Source: JAWXBT01 sp964523015 (GTDB lineage Bacteria; Bdellovibrionota_C; UBA2361; J135). From it: a DNA stretch of 64,000 bases. This document shows positions 18,370 through 27,109 of the stretch, piece by piece (positions within the stretch are counted from its first letter, which is position 1; the number at the start of each line of letters is the position of its first letter). The translations under genes were made by a program, and so were the position numbers. The stretch covers positions 19,779-83,778 of the forward strand of contig CAZFXN010000005.1 of the NCBI GenBank assembly GCA_964523015.1. The letters are read 5' to 3'. The notes under the pieces were generated by a model, which did no database searches, was not told where the DNA came from, and saw only the letters and a list, made by a program, of their open reading frames with translations.

Positions 18370-19680
18370 TTAATTTATTTTTTCCACTTCTAAAATCAAC
18401 CCTGGGTGCATAGAGACTACCCTTATTTGTGATCCTTTTTCAATTATTCCCTTTACACAGGTGGCTCTCCAGTATTCTCCATTTACAAAGACACGTCCAG
18501 TTGAGGAAACATTGTTAGATGCCTTTCCTAAAAGACCAACTAGTCCCTCTTTACCTGTAGTGACTTTTCGTTTCTGTGCACGAACTACTGCAAAGACAAC
18601 AAACAATAAAAGCCCGCCAACTGCAATGGCTGTTGATAATATAAGGGTAAGATTAACGCTTATGCCTGGTATCTGAGCCACATCAATCAAATAAATCGAT
18701 CCAAGAACTATTGCAATAAGTCCCCCTATTCCCAAAATACCACTTGGAATAAACATCTCCATGCCGATTAAAAGTGATCCGACGGCCAAAAGCATTGCCC
18801 CTCCAATATTAATTGGAATTATTTGATAAGAGGCCAGTGCTAAAATTAAACAGATTACTCCAACGACACCTGGAAGGATTGCACCAGGATTGTAAAGTTC
18901 AATTGAAAGACCGGTAGTTGCAGCTAACCATAAAAGTTGTACAACGTTAGGATCGGCCAATGTGTTAATGATGCTCTGCTTAAGAGAGATGTCATAATTT
19001 ATACGCGGCAAAAGAGATAGATCAGAAAGCTCAACTATCTTATCCCCTATTTTTACTTTCTTCCCTTTTACTTTTTTAAGTAGCTCATCGATATCTTTGG
19101 CGACAAAATCTACAACTCCTTCTTTGAGAGCTTCCACTTCAGTAATGGAGGCACTCTCTTTAACAGATTTTTCTGCCCAACTGGCATTTCGGTTACGTTG
19201 CTCAGAGATCGCTTTTACCATAGCGACTGTCATGTTCTCCGCCTTAGAGCGCATATCACTCTCAATATTCTTTCCATCTCCTGCAACTGGGTGGGCTGCT
19301 CCTATAGTTGTACCGGGAGCCATTGCTGCGATATGACCAGCCATTGTAATAAAAACACCAGCCGAAGTAGCAGTAGCACCACTTGGTCCAACATAGATAA
19401 AGATCGGCACAGGCGAATCAAACATCTTCTTGACCATGTCCTGAGATGTTTGAAGCATGCCCCCTGGTGTATCTAAAGTTATTACGATCGCTTTTGCTCC
19501 AGTTTTTGAAGCTTCATTAATTATGGAATTTAGATACTCAGATGTTCCTGGAAATATCCCCATCTGCATATTTGCTATCGCGACGTGATCGGCTGCGGAG
19601 ACTTCAGTGACAAAGACTTGGCTTACAAGGACCAGTATCACTATAGTTTTAGATAGGAGTATTTTTAAATATTTTGACAT
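18370..19680 (-). CDS. NfeD-family membrane-bound ClpP-class serine protease
   Basis: 436 residues. A signal peptide (about 1-28) is followed by a ClpP-like protease domain. TLDTPGGML forms the oxyanion loop, ATATSAGVFI carries the catalytic Ser, and the Lys is likely in the VKAISEQRNRNASWAEKSVK helix. Four or five membrane helices come next (about 235-365), then a C-terminal OB-fold NfeD domain (GLVGLLGKASNNVSSTGRVFVNGEYW). This is the long form of NfeD. It is 37 bp upstream of the slipin gene and functions with it in membrane protein quality control. Confidence 0.93.
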   Translation of the reverse strand: MSKYLKILLSKTIVILVLVSQVFVTEVSAADHVAIANMQMGIFPGTSEYLNSIINEASKTGAKAIVITLDTPGGMLQTSQDMVKKMFDSPVPIFIYVGPSGATATSAGVFITMAGHIAAMAPGTTIGAAHPVAGDGKNIESDMRSKAENMTVAMVKAISEQRNRNASWAEKSVKESASITEVEALKEGVVDFVAKDIDELLKKVKGKKVKIGDKIVELSDLSLLPRINYDISLKQSIINTLADPNVVQLLWLAATTGLSIELYNPGAILPGVVGVICLILALASYQIIPINIGGAMLLAVGSLLIGMEMFIPSGILGIGGLIAIVLGSIYLIDVAQIPGISVNLTLILSTAIAVGGLLLFVVFAVVRAQKRKVTTGKEGLVGLLGKASNNVSSTGRVFVNGEYWRATCVKGIIEKGSQIRVVSMHPGLILEVEKIN

Positions 19681-19701
19681 TTGCTTTGATGCTCACATTA
19701 A

Positions 19702-20223
19702 TTAAAAAATTAATACAAATGGGAGGATTTTTTGTAATTGCTCCCAATAGGTTTTCTTTAGCGTCGGATCTTTACAAACCTCATCAGGAGAAAGCGTATG
19801 AAGACAATCTTTGCCGTACAGATTAAATATCTTTCCCTGCCTTTCTTCCTGCCTTTCTTCCTGCCTTTCTTCTTGCTGGACCATTACACCATTAAGAGTT
19901 TCTGACAGGGTCTCCATTTTTATATCACCGAATAAAATTACTGAGCGGATATCATTGCCGGAGATTATATCTTTAAGGTCTTTTGATGACATTTCATCGA
20001 TAAATCGCACTTCATATTGTCCGCTCTTTAGTTTCAACCCTTTTTGCAGTGCTGCGTTTAAGAGCTCTTGGCCCTTCTCTGTTAATTTTGGTCCAAGTAT
20101 TAAAATAGAAATGGAGTTAACTCTTTCACTAACAGCAACTACCTCATCTATCAACCGCTGTGGTATCCCATAAGGATAGAGATCCTTTACTGACTCAAGA
20201 TAATTTATAAGGCTGTGTGTCAC
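19702..20223 (-). CDS. Uncharacterised protein, possibly a diverged uracil-DNA-glycosylase fold
   Basis: 173 residues, no signal peptide. It has alternating hydrophobic strands (SISILILGP, SVILFGDI) and ends in LHTLSPDEVCKDPTLKKTYW, which resembles the C-terminal substrate-loop region of family 4/5 uracil-DNA glycosylases (usually a HP-S-x-LL motif followed by lysine and tryptophan). The N-terminal iron-sulphur and catalytic motifs of those enzymes are missing, so if related it is degenerate or has another function. A 12-bp tandem triplication (about 19837-19874) encodes EERQEERQEERQ. It sits between nfeD and coaBC and starts 5 bp after the coaBC stop, so it is probably in the operon. Confidence 0.5.
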   Translation of the reverse strand: MTHSLINYLESVKDLYPYGIPQRLIDEVVAVSERVNSISILILGPKLTEKGQELLNAALQKGLKLKSGQYEVRFIDEMSSKDLKDIISGNDIRSVILFGDIKMETLSETLNGVMVQQEERQEERQEERQGKIFNLYGKDCLHTLSPDEVCKDPTLKKTYWEQLQKILPFVLIF

Positions 20224-20228
20224 TAAAT

Positions 20229-21440
20229 TTAAAATTTAAGAATTACATCTAATATTTTGTTTGCTACTCGACTCTTATAAGTAGTAGCAACTTCATTTTC
20301 ATGACCAGTTCGGCTTATAATCCAAACCCTATTAGTATCAAGCTCTAAAGCTTCATGAGCAAAATTTCCAACTATAATATCGGCTTTTTTGCGCTCAAGT
20401 TTGCTTCGTGCATCTGCAATTAAATCTTCAATCTCTCCAGTTTCAACGGCAAAACCAACTAGTACTGGCTTGTCTCCACTTCGCTTTTTCCCAAGCTCAG
20501 CTAAGATATCCGTATTCTCAACTAATTTAATTGCTGAACCGATATCACTTTTTTTAAGTTTCTCTGAGGAAGTCTCTTTTGGCCTAAAGTCACTAACAGC
20601 TGCAGCCATAATAATTATATCAGGTTTATCATCCCCCTTATAGGCAAGCCTCATTACTGTTTCATGCATCTCATCAGCAGAGGTAACACTATGACATTTT
20701 ACTGCCGAAGGGAGTCGTGAATTAATTGGACCATGGACTAAAGTTACCTCAGCACCACGACGAAATGCTTCACGAGCTAGGGAGACTCCCATCTTCCCGG
20801 ATGAGCGGTTTGAGATAAAGCGTACCGGATCGATCGCTTCTCGTGTTGCACCAGTTGTAATAAGAATTTTTTTGCCGTTAAAATCATGATCTGAGAGGGA
20901 GCGACGTACAAAGTTAAAGATCTCCCATGGATCAGCTAGACGACCTGAGCCTTCCCAACCACAGGCAAGCGCACCTTCTTCAGGATCTACGAAATAAATA
21001 CCACGTGCTTTTAGTTTCTCAACATTTTCTAAGGTAACAGTATTAGTCCACATGTTTACATTCATTGCTGGACAGACAAGAATGCTTGCCTTAGTGGCAA
21101 GAGCAACTGTCGAGACTGGACATTCTGCAAACCCGTAAGCAAGTCGGGCAATAATATTTGCAGTCGCAGGAGCAACTACAAATGTATCGGCCCAGTCAGC
21201 TAGTTGAATGTGGCCAATTTGGCTATCGTCCCCTGCGTCAAAAACATCTGTAAGAACTGGGGAACCGGTAATCGCCTCCATTAAGCCTGGGCTAATAAAT
21301 TCGCAAGCTGATTCAGTCATAACACATCTGACTTCATAGCCACGCTGAATTAGAAGACGAGCTAACTCTGCGCTCTTATAAGCTGCGACAGACCCGGTAA
21401 TCCCGAGTACTACCTTTCGTCGCTCTTTCATTTCACTCAT
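20229..21440 (-). CDS. coaBC: Bifunctional phosphopantothenoylcysteine decarboxylase / phosphopantothenate-cysteine ligase
   Basis: 403 residues. The CoaC flavoprotein half (1-180) has GITGSVAAYKSAELARLL, PATANIIARLAYGFAE and the PAMNVNMW substrate motif. The CoaB half (from about 190) has ILITTGATREAIDPVRFISN and NRSSGKMG, AAVSDF, then the KxKK-like KLKKSD loop. It makes 4'-phosphopantetheine from phosphopantothenate and cysteine for coenzyme A. The length is normal. The downstream unknown gene starts 5 bp after its stop. Confidence 0.96.
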   Translation of the reverse strand: MSEMKERRKVVLGITGSVAAYKSAELARLLIQRGYEVRCVMTESACEFISPGLMEAITGSPVLTDVFDAGDDSQIGHIQLADWADTFVVAPATANIIARLAYGFAECPVSTVALATKASILVCPAMNVNMWTNTVTLENVEKLKARGIYFVDPEEGALACGWEGSGRLADPWEIFNFVRRSLSDHDFNGKKILITTGATREAIDPVRFISNRSSGKMGVSLAREAFRRGAEVTLVHGPINSRLPSAVKCHSVTSADEMHETVMRLAYKGDDKPDIIIMAAAVSDFRPKETSSEKLKKSDIGSAIKLVENTDILAELGKKRSGDKPVLVGFAVETGEIEDLIADARSKLERKKADIIVGNFAHEALELDTNRVWIISRTGHENEVATTYKSRVANKILDVILKF

Positions 21441-21486
21441 TATTTAGACTCCTTATTCTTACTCTCAATCTTCTCTGAATTATTCT

Positions 21487-22125
21487 CTAACTAAAAAACG
21501 GATTTGTTTCTTGCTCGATTTTAATTGTTGTATCCTCACCGTGGCCAGATAAAACTTTGGTGTCCCCTGGCAAAGTAAAAAGCTGAGTTCTAACTGAATC
21601 AAGCAATGTTTTATGATCTCCTCCAGGAAGATCAGTGCGCCCGATTGATCCAGCAAATAGCACATCCCCGGCTAATACTATTTTATTGTCAGCGTTATAG
21701 AAAGAAAGATGTCCAGGAGAATGGCCTGGGGTAAACAGTGCCTTAAATTCATATGGGCCAATCTGTAGGATATCCCCACCATCTATATACTTGTCAGGCT
21801 CAGGGCAGTTTTTCATGGTTCCAGGTTCTATTCCGTAGTAGGAGCAGATCTCTCTAACATGGGATCGCATCTCCGCCTCCCCCTTGTGCCCGTAAAGTAT
21901 TGCCCCCGTTCTATCTTTTAAGTCCTGCACACCACCGCAATGATCCACATGGGAATGCGTCAACCATATCTGTTCAAGGTTCCAGGTTCTTTTTTCAAGA
22001 GCGGATACTATTTTTTCAATATCTCCACCAGGGTCCACAACAACAGCTTTTTTGGTTCCAGGTTCCCCTAAAATCCTGCAATTCTGAGCAAAGCCAGTTA
22101 CTTCTATCTTTTCAATATAAATCAT
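21487..22125 (-). CDS. YcbL/GloB-like MBL-fold hydrolase carrying three palindromic-repeat insertions
   Basis: 212 residues. The zinc motifs are WLTHSHVDHCGG, FTPGHSPGHLSF, LAGDVLFAGSIGRTDLPGG and VLSGHG, typical of the small glyoxalase-II-like hydrolases (YcbL) that lack the C-terminal helical domain of GloB. The physiological substrate is uncertain; thioesters such as S-lactoylglutathione are usual. The DNA contains GGTTCCAGGTTC or its arms three times (21817, 21978, 22054, plus-strand reading), giving GEPGTKK, KRTWNLE and EPGTMK. The middle copy extends over 20 bp and matches the dispersed repeat family described elsewhere. This would be the first gene of the minus-strand train to secF. 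Confidence 0.88.
   Translation of the reverse strand: MIYIEKIEVTGFAQNCRILGEPGTKKAVVVDPGGDIEKIVSALEKRTWNLEQIWLTHSHVDHCGGVQDLKDRTGAILYGHKGEAEMRSHVREICSYYGIEPGTMKNCPEPDKYIDGGDILQIGPYEFKALFTPGHSPGHLSFYNADNKIVLAGDVLFAGSIGRTDLPGGDHKTLLDSVRTQLFTLPGDTKVLSGHGEDTTIKIEQETNPFFS
21817..21828 (+). repeat. Palindromic repeat core inside MBL gene (copy a)
   Basis: GGTTCCAGGTTC, core only, without A/T arms. It reads in frame on the minus strand as EPGT. It may be a decayed copy, and taken alone could be chance. Confidence 0.4.
21976..21995 (+). repeat. Palindromic repeat inside MBL gene (copy b)
   Basis: AA-GGTTCCAGGTTC-TTTTTT: the full core with both A/T arms, lying inside the coding sequence. It reads on the minus strand as KRTWNLE between beta-strand and zinc motif. 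The only change from the intergenic form is TACC to TTCC. Confidence 0.65.
22054..22065 (+). repeat. Palindromic repeat core inside MBL gene (copy c)
   Basis: GGTTCCAGGTTC preceded by a T run, in the N-terminal part of the gene. It reads on the minus strand as GEPGTKK. Same core as copy a. Confidence 0.45.
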
Positions 22126-22429
22126 AAAAATATCAACTACATACCATTACAAAAAGAATGCACCATAAAAAAGGTACCAGGTTCTTTTTTCAGCGGTTCC
22201 TTTTTCAGCGACATTATTCCACAGAGTTCATGCCTAGGGCTATAACTATAAGTCTATATGTACCTTGGCCTAAATTTTGAATCATGAATCTTATTCATCG
22301 AATTGGTCTTCTAATAGGGTGAAGTTTGTTAATTGCAGAAAATAAGTATCTTCAATTAGTTAGCAAGCTTAACAGAACATCGTTCTGCCAACTAAGAGAT
22401 CTGCTTAGATCCTAAACTAATGACTGTTT
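22126..22429. other. Intergenic region between MBL and HDOD genes
   Basis: Divergent intergenic region of 304 bp. It holds one full palindromic repeat (22167-22190), followed by a partial echo (CGGTTCCTTTTTCAGCG, near 22194-22210). The rest is AT-rich and must contain promoters for both directions. I found no clear -10/-35 pair, operator or RNA gene. Confidence 0.5.
22167..22190 (+). repeat. Palindromic repeat, intergenic (copy d)
   Basis: GGTACCAGGTTC flanked by six A on the left and six T on the right, lying 42 bp upstream of the MBL start. It is one of the best-preserved copies. Confidence 0.85.
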
Positions 22430-23890
22430 ATGCAACATACAGAGATCTCAACCTCAGTTGATAACGCCGCAGATCACGTGTCTAAAGCATGGTACCCTAT
22501 TAATAAGGATCTCCTTGATGAAATTCGCTCTGCTCTTAAAGAGGGACGGTATGATGGGCGGATTGACCCGCTAGTTCAGGATCTTAAAGCTGATGCCTCA
22601 CTATACCTTTTATGCCTAAAAAAATTATCCTCTCTTATTGATCAAGCTAAAGCTGAAAATGGCAACTTAACCCCTCCAAAAGTTTTCCGACAAGTTGGAT
22701 TTGGTGCCTGTCAGGAGGTGTTACTTTCCGATCTCGATAAAGATATTCCACATCGTTTTGAAAATATTAGCGAGCTTCAGGCTGCACGGGTTAAGGAATG
22801 CGTTGTCAGTGCTAGTGCCTCTGAGATACTTGCTCAAGATTCCGCGATCGATCCAGAGCTTGGCTTCTCATGTGCTTTACTTCGTCAACTAGGTATGACT
22901 CTAATCGCCTGGAACTATCCACATGTATACTCTCGTGCTCTTCAGGGATTAACTCCTGAAAGTAATGATTTGGATCTAGCTATTCAGAAAATTCTAGGAT
23001 TCTCACCATCTATGCTTGCTACATCAGTTGCAAAAAGATGGGGGCTTTCGCCAATGATTTGTAAAGTAATTGGTGAAGAATCAATTGCTAAAACAGAAGC
23101 TCCGATCGATCAAGAGAACCTAGCTGTCTCTATAACACTAGAAAAGCTCTGTAAAATAGGTGAGGCATTGGCTAGAGCTAACGATCCTGAACATTATCCT
23201 TCGGCTATGTCTGATTGGGAAAATGCAGAGAGCGCCATCAAAACTATTCTTGGGCCCAATGGCATTATGACCATACAAGCAAAAGTCGAAGAGAACCTTC
23301 GCGCTTATGCTAAAAGATCTCCTGAGTCATTTATCATCAAGATCACAAATGACTTTAAGGATAAAATTGAAAACTCTAATTTTGCTAAAAAATTACTAGA
23401 AGAAAATAAGTATGTGGAACTTTGTCCGCCATTATTAAAATTGCAGATTAAAGAACTCTACTCTTCTTTTTCACCACATGAAATTTCGCGCAATAGCATA
23501 CAAAAATTGACTAAGGACATTATTCCCTGTGCTGGATTTGATCGTGGCTGTGTTTTTATGCTTGAACCCGCAACTATGAGCCTTGTTCCTCTATTAAAAT
23601 TTGGTGGATTACCAGAAAATCGAACCGCAACTGTGAAAGTCTCTGCAATGAATCTCGATTCAAATCCTGTAGCAACAGCATTTCGTTGCAACTCTCCAAT
23701 TAAGCAGATTGAAACGCTTCCTGATGGGACTCAGGCCATAACACTTTCCGGGGTTCTTGGTGTATCTCAAAAAGTTGGAGTGCTATATTTAGAAGTATCT
23801 GAGCGTTTAAAGTCGAAAACTAAAGCGGATCCAGAGTTATATTTTAAGGCCATTAAGCAGTGTTTGAGCCACTGTCTTAGCCTAAGATAG
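22430..23890 (+). CDS. HDOD domain protein with C-terminal GAF-like domain
   Basis: 486 residues. The central part (about 115-215) is an HDOD helix bundle: ISELQAARVKECVVSASASE, DPELGFSCALLRQLGMTLIAW and LGFSPSMLATSVAKRWGLSP. It replaces the catalytic HD residues, as HDOD domains usually do. Residues from about 350 (IQKLTKDIIPCAGFDRGCVF, VPLLKFGGLP, VGVLYLEVSERL) look like a GAF domain. HDOD proteins act in signalling and motility/stress regulation in proteobacteria, often through protein-protein contacts. The molecular target here is unknown. ATG at 22430 has no obvious ribosome binding site. A palindromic repeat lies 45 bp after the stop. Confidence 0.82.
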   Translation: MQHTEISTSVDNAADHVSKAWYPINKDLLDEIRSALKEGRYDGRIDPLVQDLKADASLYLLCLKKLSSLIDQAKAENGNLTPPKVFRQVGFGACQEVLLSDLDKDIPHRFENISELQAARVKECVVSASASEILAQDSAIDPELGFSCALLRQLGMTLIAWNYPHVYSRALQGLTPESNDLDLAIQKILGFSPSMLATSVAKRWGLSPMICKVIGEESIAKTEAPIDQENLAVSITLEKLCKIGEALARANDPEHYPSAMSDWENAESAIKTILGPNGIMTIQAKVEENLRAYAKRSPESFIIKITNDFKDKIENSNFAKKLLEENKYVELCPPLLKLQIKELYSSFSPHEISRNSIQKLTKDIIPCAGFDRGCVFMLEPATMSLVPLLKFGGLPENRTATVKVSAMNLDSNPVATAFRCNSPIKQIETLPDGTQAITLSGVLGVSQKVGVLYLEVSERLKSKTKADPELYFKAIKQCLSHCLSLR

Positions 23891-23935
23891 ATATTCCCCT
23901 ATCCCTAGATAACCCCCTGAAATTCCATATTTTTT

Positions 23936-23953
23936 AAGGTACCAGGTTCTTTT
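23936..23953 (+). repeat. Palindromic repeat, intergenic (copy e)
   Basis: AAGGTACCAGGTTCTTTT, 46 bp downstream of the HDOD-GAF stop codon. Same orientation as copies a-d. Confidence 0.85.
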
Positions 23954-24134
23954 AAATTATACATAACTATATGAAATTATTATGAATAAAAGAAAAACTG
24001 AAGCAAAATCTTTTTTTCCTCGATCAGTGTTAGACAGGCCAATCTCTACATCACATCTATCCACAGATCTGCCATAATATTATTGTAGGCTTTAAATTGC
24101 TTACAGGTTATTTATTGTTTTATATGGCTTTTCT

Positions 24135-24956
24135 ATGAGTAAATTTATCAGTCGGATCTTTGGCCCTTTGAAAACTAACACTACAAATCTGGTCCCAGAG
24201 ACCCTCTCCCCAGAAACATTGATTAAAGAAGCACAAGTTAACGCACTATCCGATTTTCTGGATCCTACATGCAAAGAATTAATTGCAGCTGCAGTCACAG
24301 AATCAGATTTAGCTTTCCCTACTCTACTCTATGTTCAAATATCAGAGAACGTTGCCATTGTTACAGAAATTGAGTTTGCAAAAAAAGTTGGCGCAGACAA
24401 TCTACCACTAGTAACTATTAAGTCTGCACGTAAGGATTCTGGACGACTTTTTGATGGTGATATTTTCGTATCCGATGAAGCTCTACTAGATTTTACTGAT
24501 GAAGAGCTTGAAACAAAAATCAGTGCCGGTGAAATTGGTCAAGGAACATGTTTTCTTGCTAAATCTGTGATCTCTGAAAAGGCAATTTTTGGACGTAACT
24601 GTATTATTGGTGAAGGCGCTAAGATTTTTGGTGGTGTCTTTGGCGACAATGTTGTTATCGGAAGAAACGCCTGGGTAGGTCATGCCGTAGAACTTGCTTC
24701 TGGGGTTCTAATTGGCCAAGAGACTTCCCTTAATGGAACTATTAAAATTGGCTTTGATCCTGACAATGAAACCGGTGTTGAGCCAGCCTATGTTATGATT
24801 GGCAACTCTTGTGCTCTTGATTCATGCTCAATAAAGCGTCGTACGATCATCGGCAAACATTGTCTGGTAGATAATAATCCTGAATTTTCCGGCCTTATTC
24901 CAAATGGTGCAACCGTAGTTGCTCAAGGAAAAAGCTTTTCTGTTATTCCTTACTAA
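24135..24956 (+). CDS. Left-handed beta-helix (hexapeptide repeat) protein
   Basis: 273 residues. The N-terminal half (1-140) is mixed alpha/beta without a recognised motif. From about 145 hexapeptide turns follow: KAIFGRNCIIGEGAKIFGG, DNVVIGRNAWVGHAVEL and YVMIGNSCALDSCSIKRRTI. These form the LbH coil found in acyl- and nucleotidyltransferases such as GlmU, LpxD and the bactofilin-like or gamma-carbonic-anhydrase families. No catalytic His/Lys context identifies a substrate. Hexapeptide C-termini after an N-terminal sugar-nucleotide domain are common, but no nucleotide-binding GxGxR motif is visible, so enzyme activity is unproven. Confidence 0.65.
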   Translation: MSKFISRIFGPLKTNTTNLVPETLSPETLIKEAQVNALSDFLDPTCKELIAAAVTESDLAFPTLLYVQISENVAIVTEIEFAKKVGADNLPLVTIKSARKDSGRLFDGDIFVSDEALLDFTDEELETKISAGEIGQGTCFLAKSVISEKAIFGRNCIIGEGAKIFGGVFGDNVVIGRNAWVGHAVELASGVLIGQETSLNGTIKIGFDPDNETGVEPAYVMIGNSCALDSCSIKRRTIIGKHCLVDNNPEFSGLIPNGATVVAQGKSFSVIPY

Positions 24957-24985
24957 TTAGTTAATTCTATCTGCTGATTGTATCT

Positions 24986-25037
24986 CAAAAAAATAAGAAG
25001 GGGTGAACAACTTATTGGCTGTAAACCATTCACCCTT
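24986..25037 (-). terminator. Rho-independent terminator of the small GC-rich gene
   Basis: On the minus strand, AAGGGTGAA pairs with TTCACCCCTT (25029-25037 and 24998-25007), with one extra base in one arm. A run TTATTTTTTT follows the stem (plus-strand A run 24987-24993). This is a textbook hairpin plus U-tract, 14 bp past the small ORF stop. It also lies just after the convergent hexapeptide gene. Confidence 0.75.
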
Positions 25038-25050
25038 GATGCATTACGGT

Positions 25051-25218
25051 TCATGCTGGCGGCTGCTCACTCGGTGGAAGTGTTTGCTTTTGGCCTTCTG
25101 TAAGTGCGAGGAGGCAAGTGATGCCTATCGCAAATACACTTCCAGAAGCAGAACCCCACTTCCACGGAATCTCCTGCATTGGCACAAAGACCAGGAGCAC
25201 TCCCAGCCAAAACACCAT
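25051..25218 (-). CDS. Small GC-rich membrane protein downstream of umuC
   Basis: 55 residues, found by reading the reverse strand. It starts MVFWLGVLLVFVPMQEIPW, continues with a second hydrophobic stretch (GSVFAIGITCLLALTEG) and ends in a Pro/Gln-rich tail. Two short helices suggest a small inner-membrane protein. GC-rich codon choice matches the four other GC-rich genes, not umuC beside it. The ATG lies 24 bp after the umuC stop, with no Shine-Dalgarno, and hydrophobic in-frame codons extend a little upstream without a start. The 5' end may therefore be truncated or use another start. The following terminator supports a real transcript. Confidence 0.45.
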   Translation of the reverse strand: MVFWLGVLLVFVPMQEIPWKWGSASGSVFAIGITCLLALTEGQKQTLPPSEQPPA

Positions 25219-25241
25219 GCAAGAACCGAAAATGAGACAGC

Positions 25242-26546
25242 TTAAGCTACTACTAACGGCAATTCAGTCCAATTTGTGGTGAATTTTTGAGTACGTTGCT
25301 CTTGTTTACTTTTCCACCGTTTCGCTGTTCCAATGGATCCAAAAAAAACTGTCTGTCTTCCCCGATCATAATTTATCTGATCGAATACCCTAATTAATTC
25401 CTCTTCCCGCGCTCCATATTGGGATTCAGAGAAAAGTGATTGTTGCAATTGTGTATCAGGGACTAGCTTTTCAACTACAATTCCTGCTTTAGTATATAGA
25501 TAATTAGAGCGAAATGTTTTCTTTAAAACACTTTGGGCTGCTTCAATAAGTGTAGGTGTAAACGAAGTTGGTGTAAGAAATGAATGCCTTTCAAAAGAGG
25601 AATAGTAATCAGTATTATTAAATGGGCTTGTTCGAATGTAAACAGATAAGAGGTGCGCGCATAAGTTATCCTCTCTTAACTTCTCTGCCACTCTTTCAGC
25701 ATGAAATGCAACTGACTCTTCTAGCTCTGATAATTTTGTAACAGGCTTTCCAAACGATCTAGATGAAGTGATTGATTTTTTGGGTGTTGGTTGGGTCATT
25801 TCAGCACATGGAATGCCGCGAAGCTCCATCACAGTCTTAAGGCCTAGCACTGAGATTTTTTTTCGTATCCATGTATCGGGGACATTTATTAAGTCATAAG
25901 CTGTATAAATTCCATCTGCCTTTAGGCGGACTGACAGCTTATGTCCAATTCCCCAGATATCATTTACGTCAAATTGTTTTAAAAGTTCCTGAGGTTTCAG
26001 TAAGTCATACATTGAGAAAACGCCATTATGTCCCGGTTCTTTTTTTGCAACGGCATTAGCAACTTTAGCTAATGTTTTTGTTTGAGCCACTCCTATTGAA
26101 ACTGGAATACCAGTTTGCTGTTGGACAGCTTCTCGGACTTCCCTTCCGTACTGAGCGCGTTTTTGTGGATCTATAAAATCAAAATTTAAAAATGCTTCGT
26201 CAACAGAATAAATTTCATACTCGTTTACAAAAGAGGAGAGAATCTTCATGATCCGATGAGACATATCTCCATAAAGGGTAAAATTAGATGAAAAAACTGC
26301 CACTTTATGGGCAGTAAAGAGATGTTCATACTTAAAGGCTGGCGCGCCCATCGGAATGCCTAGAGCTTTCGCCTCTTGAGAGCGCGAGACTACACAGCCA
26401 TCATTGTTTGAAAGAACAACAACTGGGCGATTCCAAAGCTTTGGATTAAAAACACGTTCACATGATACAAAGAAATTATTACAATCAACTAATGCAAAAG
26501 CTCGATCTGAAGCTTTAGAGCTATTTTGCCAAAGAGTGAATGACAT
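25242..26546 (-). CDS. umuC: DNA polymerase V catalytic subunit UmuC
   Basis: 434 residues from ATG 26546, chosen because it overlaps the end of umuD by 26 bp, the usual umuDC arrangement; an earlier start at 26609 would run far into umuD. The Y-family palm has [17 protein letters not shown] (first Asp), [20 protein letters not shown] and [10 protein letters not shown] (catalytic Asp-Glu). The HhH region includes [20 protein letters not shown], and the little-finger domain contains [18 protein letters not shown]. It carries out error-prone translesion synthesis with UmuD'. Confidence 0.96.
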   Translation of the reverse strand: MSFTLWQNSSKASDRAFALVDCNNFFVSCERVFNPKLWNRPVVVLSNNDGCVVSRSQEAKALGIPMGAPAFKYEHLFTAHKVAVFSSNFTLYGDMSHRIMKILSSFVNEYEIYSVDEAFLNFDFIDPQKRAQYGREVREAVQQQTGIPVSIGVAQTKTLAKVANAVAKKEPGHNGVFSMYDLLKPQELLKQFDVNDIWGIGHKLSVRLKADGIYTAYDLINVPDTWIRKKISVLGLKTVMELRGIPCAEMTQPTPKKSITSSRSFGKPVTKLSELEESVAFHAERVAEKLREDNLCAHLLSVYIRTSPFNNTDYYSSFERHSFLTPTSFTPTLIEAAQSVLKKTFRSNYLYTKAGIVVEKLVPDTQLQQSLFSESQYGAREEELIRVFDQINYDRGRQTVFFGSIGTAKRWKSKQEQRTQKFTTNWTELPLVVA

Positions 26547-26961
26547 AGGTAGCAACTCCCCAAACTTCGAACTGATCTTCCTCTGTGATGTAAATCGGCT
26601 TTTTAGCATTTTGCTTGGGCAATTGATCCTCTGGAATTAAAAGATAGCTCTCTCCGCGTTTACAGAGACGCTTGACTGTGAATTCTCCGTTAAGCACTGC
26701 AACTACGACAGTTCCGTTATGGGCGGTAAGAGCCCGGTCGACTATCAAGATATCTCCATTATGAATTCCAGCCCCAATCATGGAGGAACCCTTGACCCGA
26801 ACAAAAAAAGTTGCTGCTGGATGAGCAATCAGGTGTTGATTAAGATCTAAATTATCCTCTGTATCGCCTTCGGCTGGAGATGGAAATCCTGCTGATACTG
26901 ATTCACTAGCAAATGGTAAAGCGGTTACAACTACGTTTTTTCCCCTCAAAACTGTCTTCAT
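26521..26961 (-). CDS. umuD: DNA polymerase V accessory subunit UmuD (S24 peptidase)
   Basis: 146 residues. The N-terminal arm carries the self-cleavage site SAGFPSPAE (Ala-Gly bond). Catalytic Ser lies in [20 protein letters not shown] and catalytic Lys in [10 protein letters not shown]. It lacks the DNA-binding domain of LexA, as expected. RecA-stimulated autocleavage gives UmuD', which activates UmuC. Two palindromes in the upstream region are candidate LexA-type operators. Confidence 0.95.
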   Translation of the reverse strand: MKTVLRGKNVVVTALPFASESVSAGFPSPAEGDTEDNLDLNQHLIAHPAATFFVRVKGSSMIGAGIHNGDILIVDRALTAHNGTVVVAVLNGEFTVKRLCKRGESYLLIPEDQLPKQNAKKPIYITEEDQFEVWGVATYVIHSLAK

Positions 26962-26991
26962 ATCAGATCCAAAATATACCTCATATAACTT

Positions 26992-27025
26992 AGATTAATT
27001 CTAATCTATTTTTATATAGAAATAT
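26992..27025 (-). promoter_or_regulatory. Candidate SOS operator region upstream of umuDC
   Basis: Two short palindromes lie 30-65 bp before the umuD ATG: AGATTA-ATTC-TAATCT (26992-27007) and TATAT-AGAA-ATATA (27011-27025). Neither matches the E. coli LexA box, but LexA boxes differ between phyla and umuDC is nearly always LexA-controlled. The functional call is inference. Confidence 0.35.
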
Positions 27026-27074
27026 ACTAGATAGGAGACACTGCTATAACATTCTGTATTGACTATCTATTTCT

Positions 27075-27096
27075 AAAGGTACCAGGTACCTTTTTT
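27075..27096 (+). repeat. Palindromic repeat, perfect form (copy f)
   Basis: AAAGGTACC-A-GGTACCTTT followed by three more T. Both arms are exact reverse complements, which shows what the ancestral or ideal form of the element looks like; the other copies have GGTTC in the right arm. It lies between umuD and the aldehyde dehydrogenase stop. Confidence 0.85.
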
Positions 27097-27109
27097 ATGG
27101 GTTCTTTCA

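Noticed and set aside
25003..25245. 81-codon plus-strand ORF opposite the small membrane gene
   Set aside because: It spans the terminator hairpin and the reverse complement of a better-supported minus-strand ORF, and has no ribosome binding site or recognisable protein features.
26031..26046. Palindromic repeat copy inside umuC (CCCGGTTCTTTTTTT)
   Set aside because: Only the right half matches; codons for KKEPG explain it by chance.
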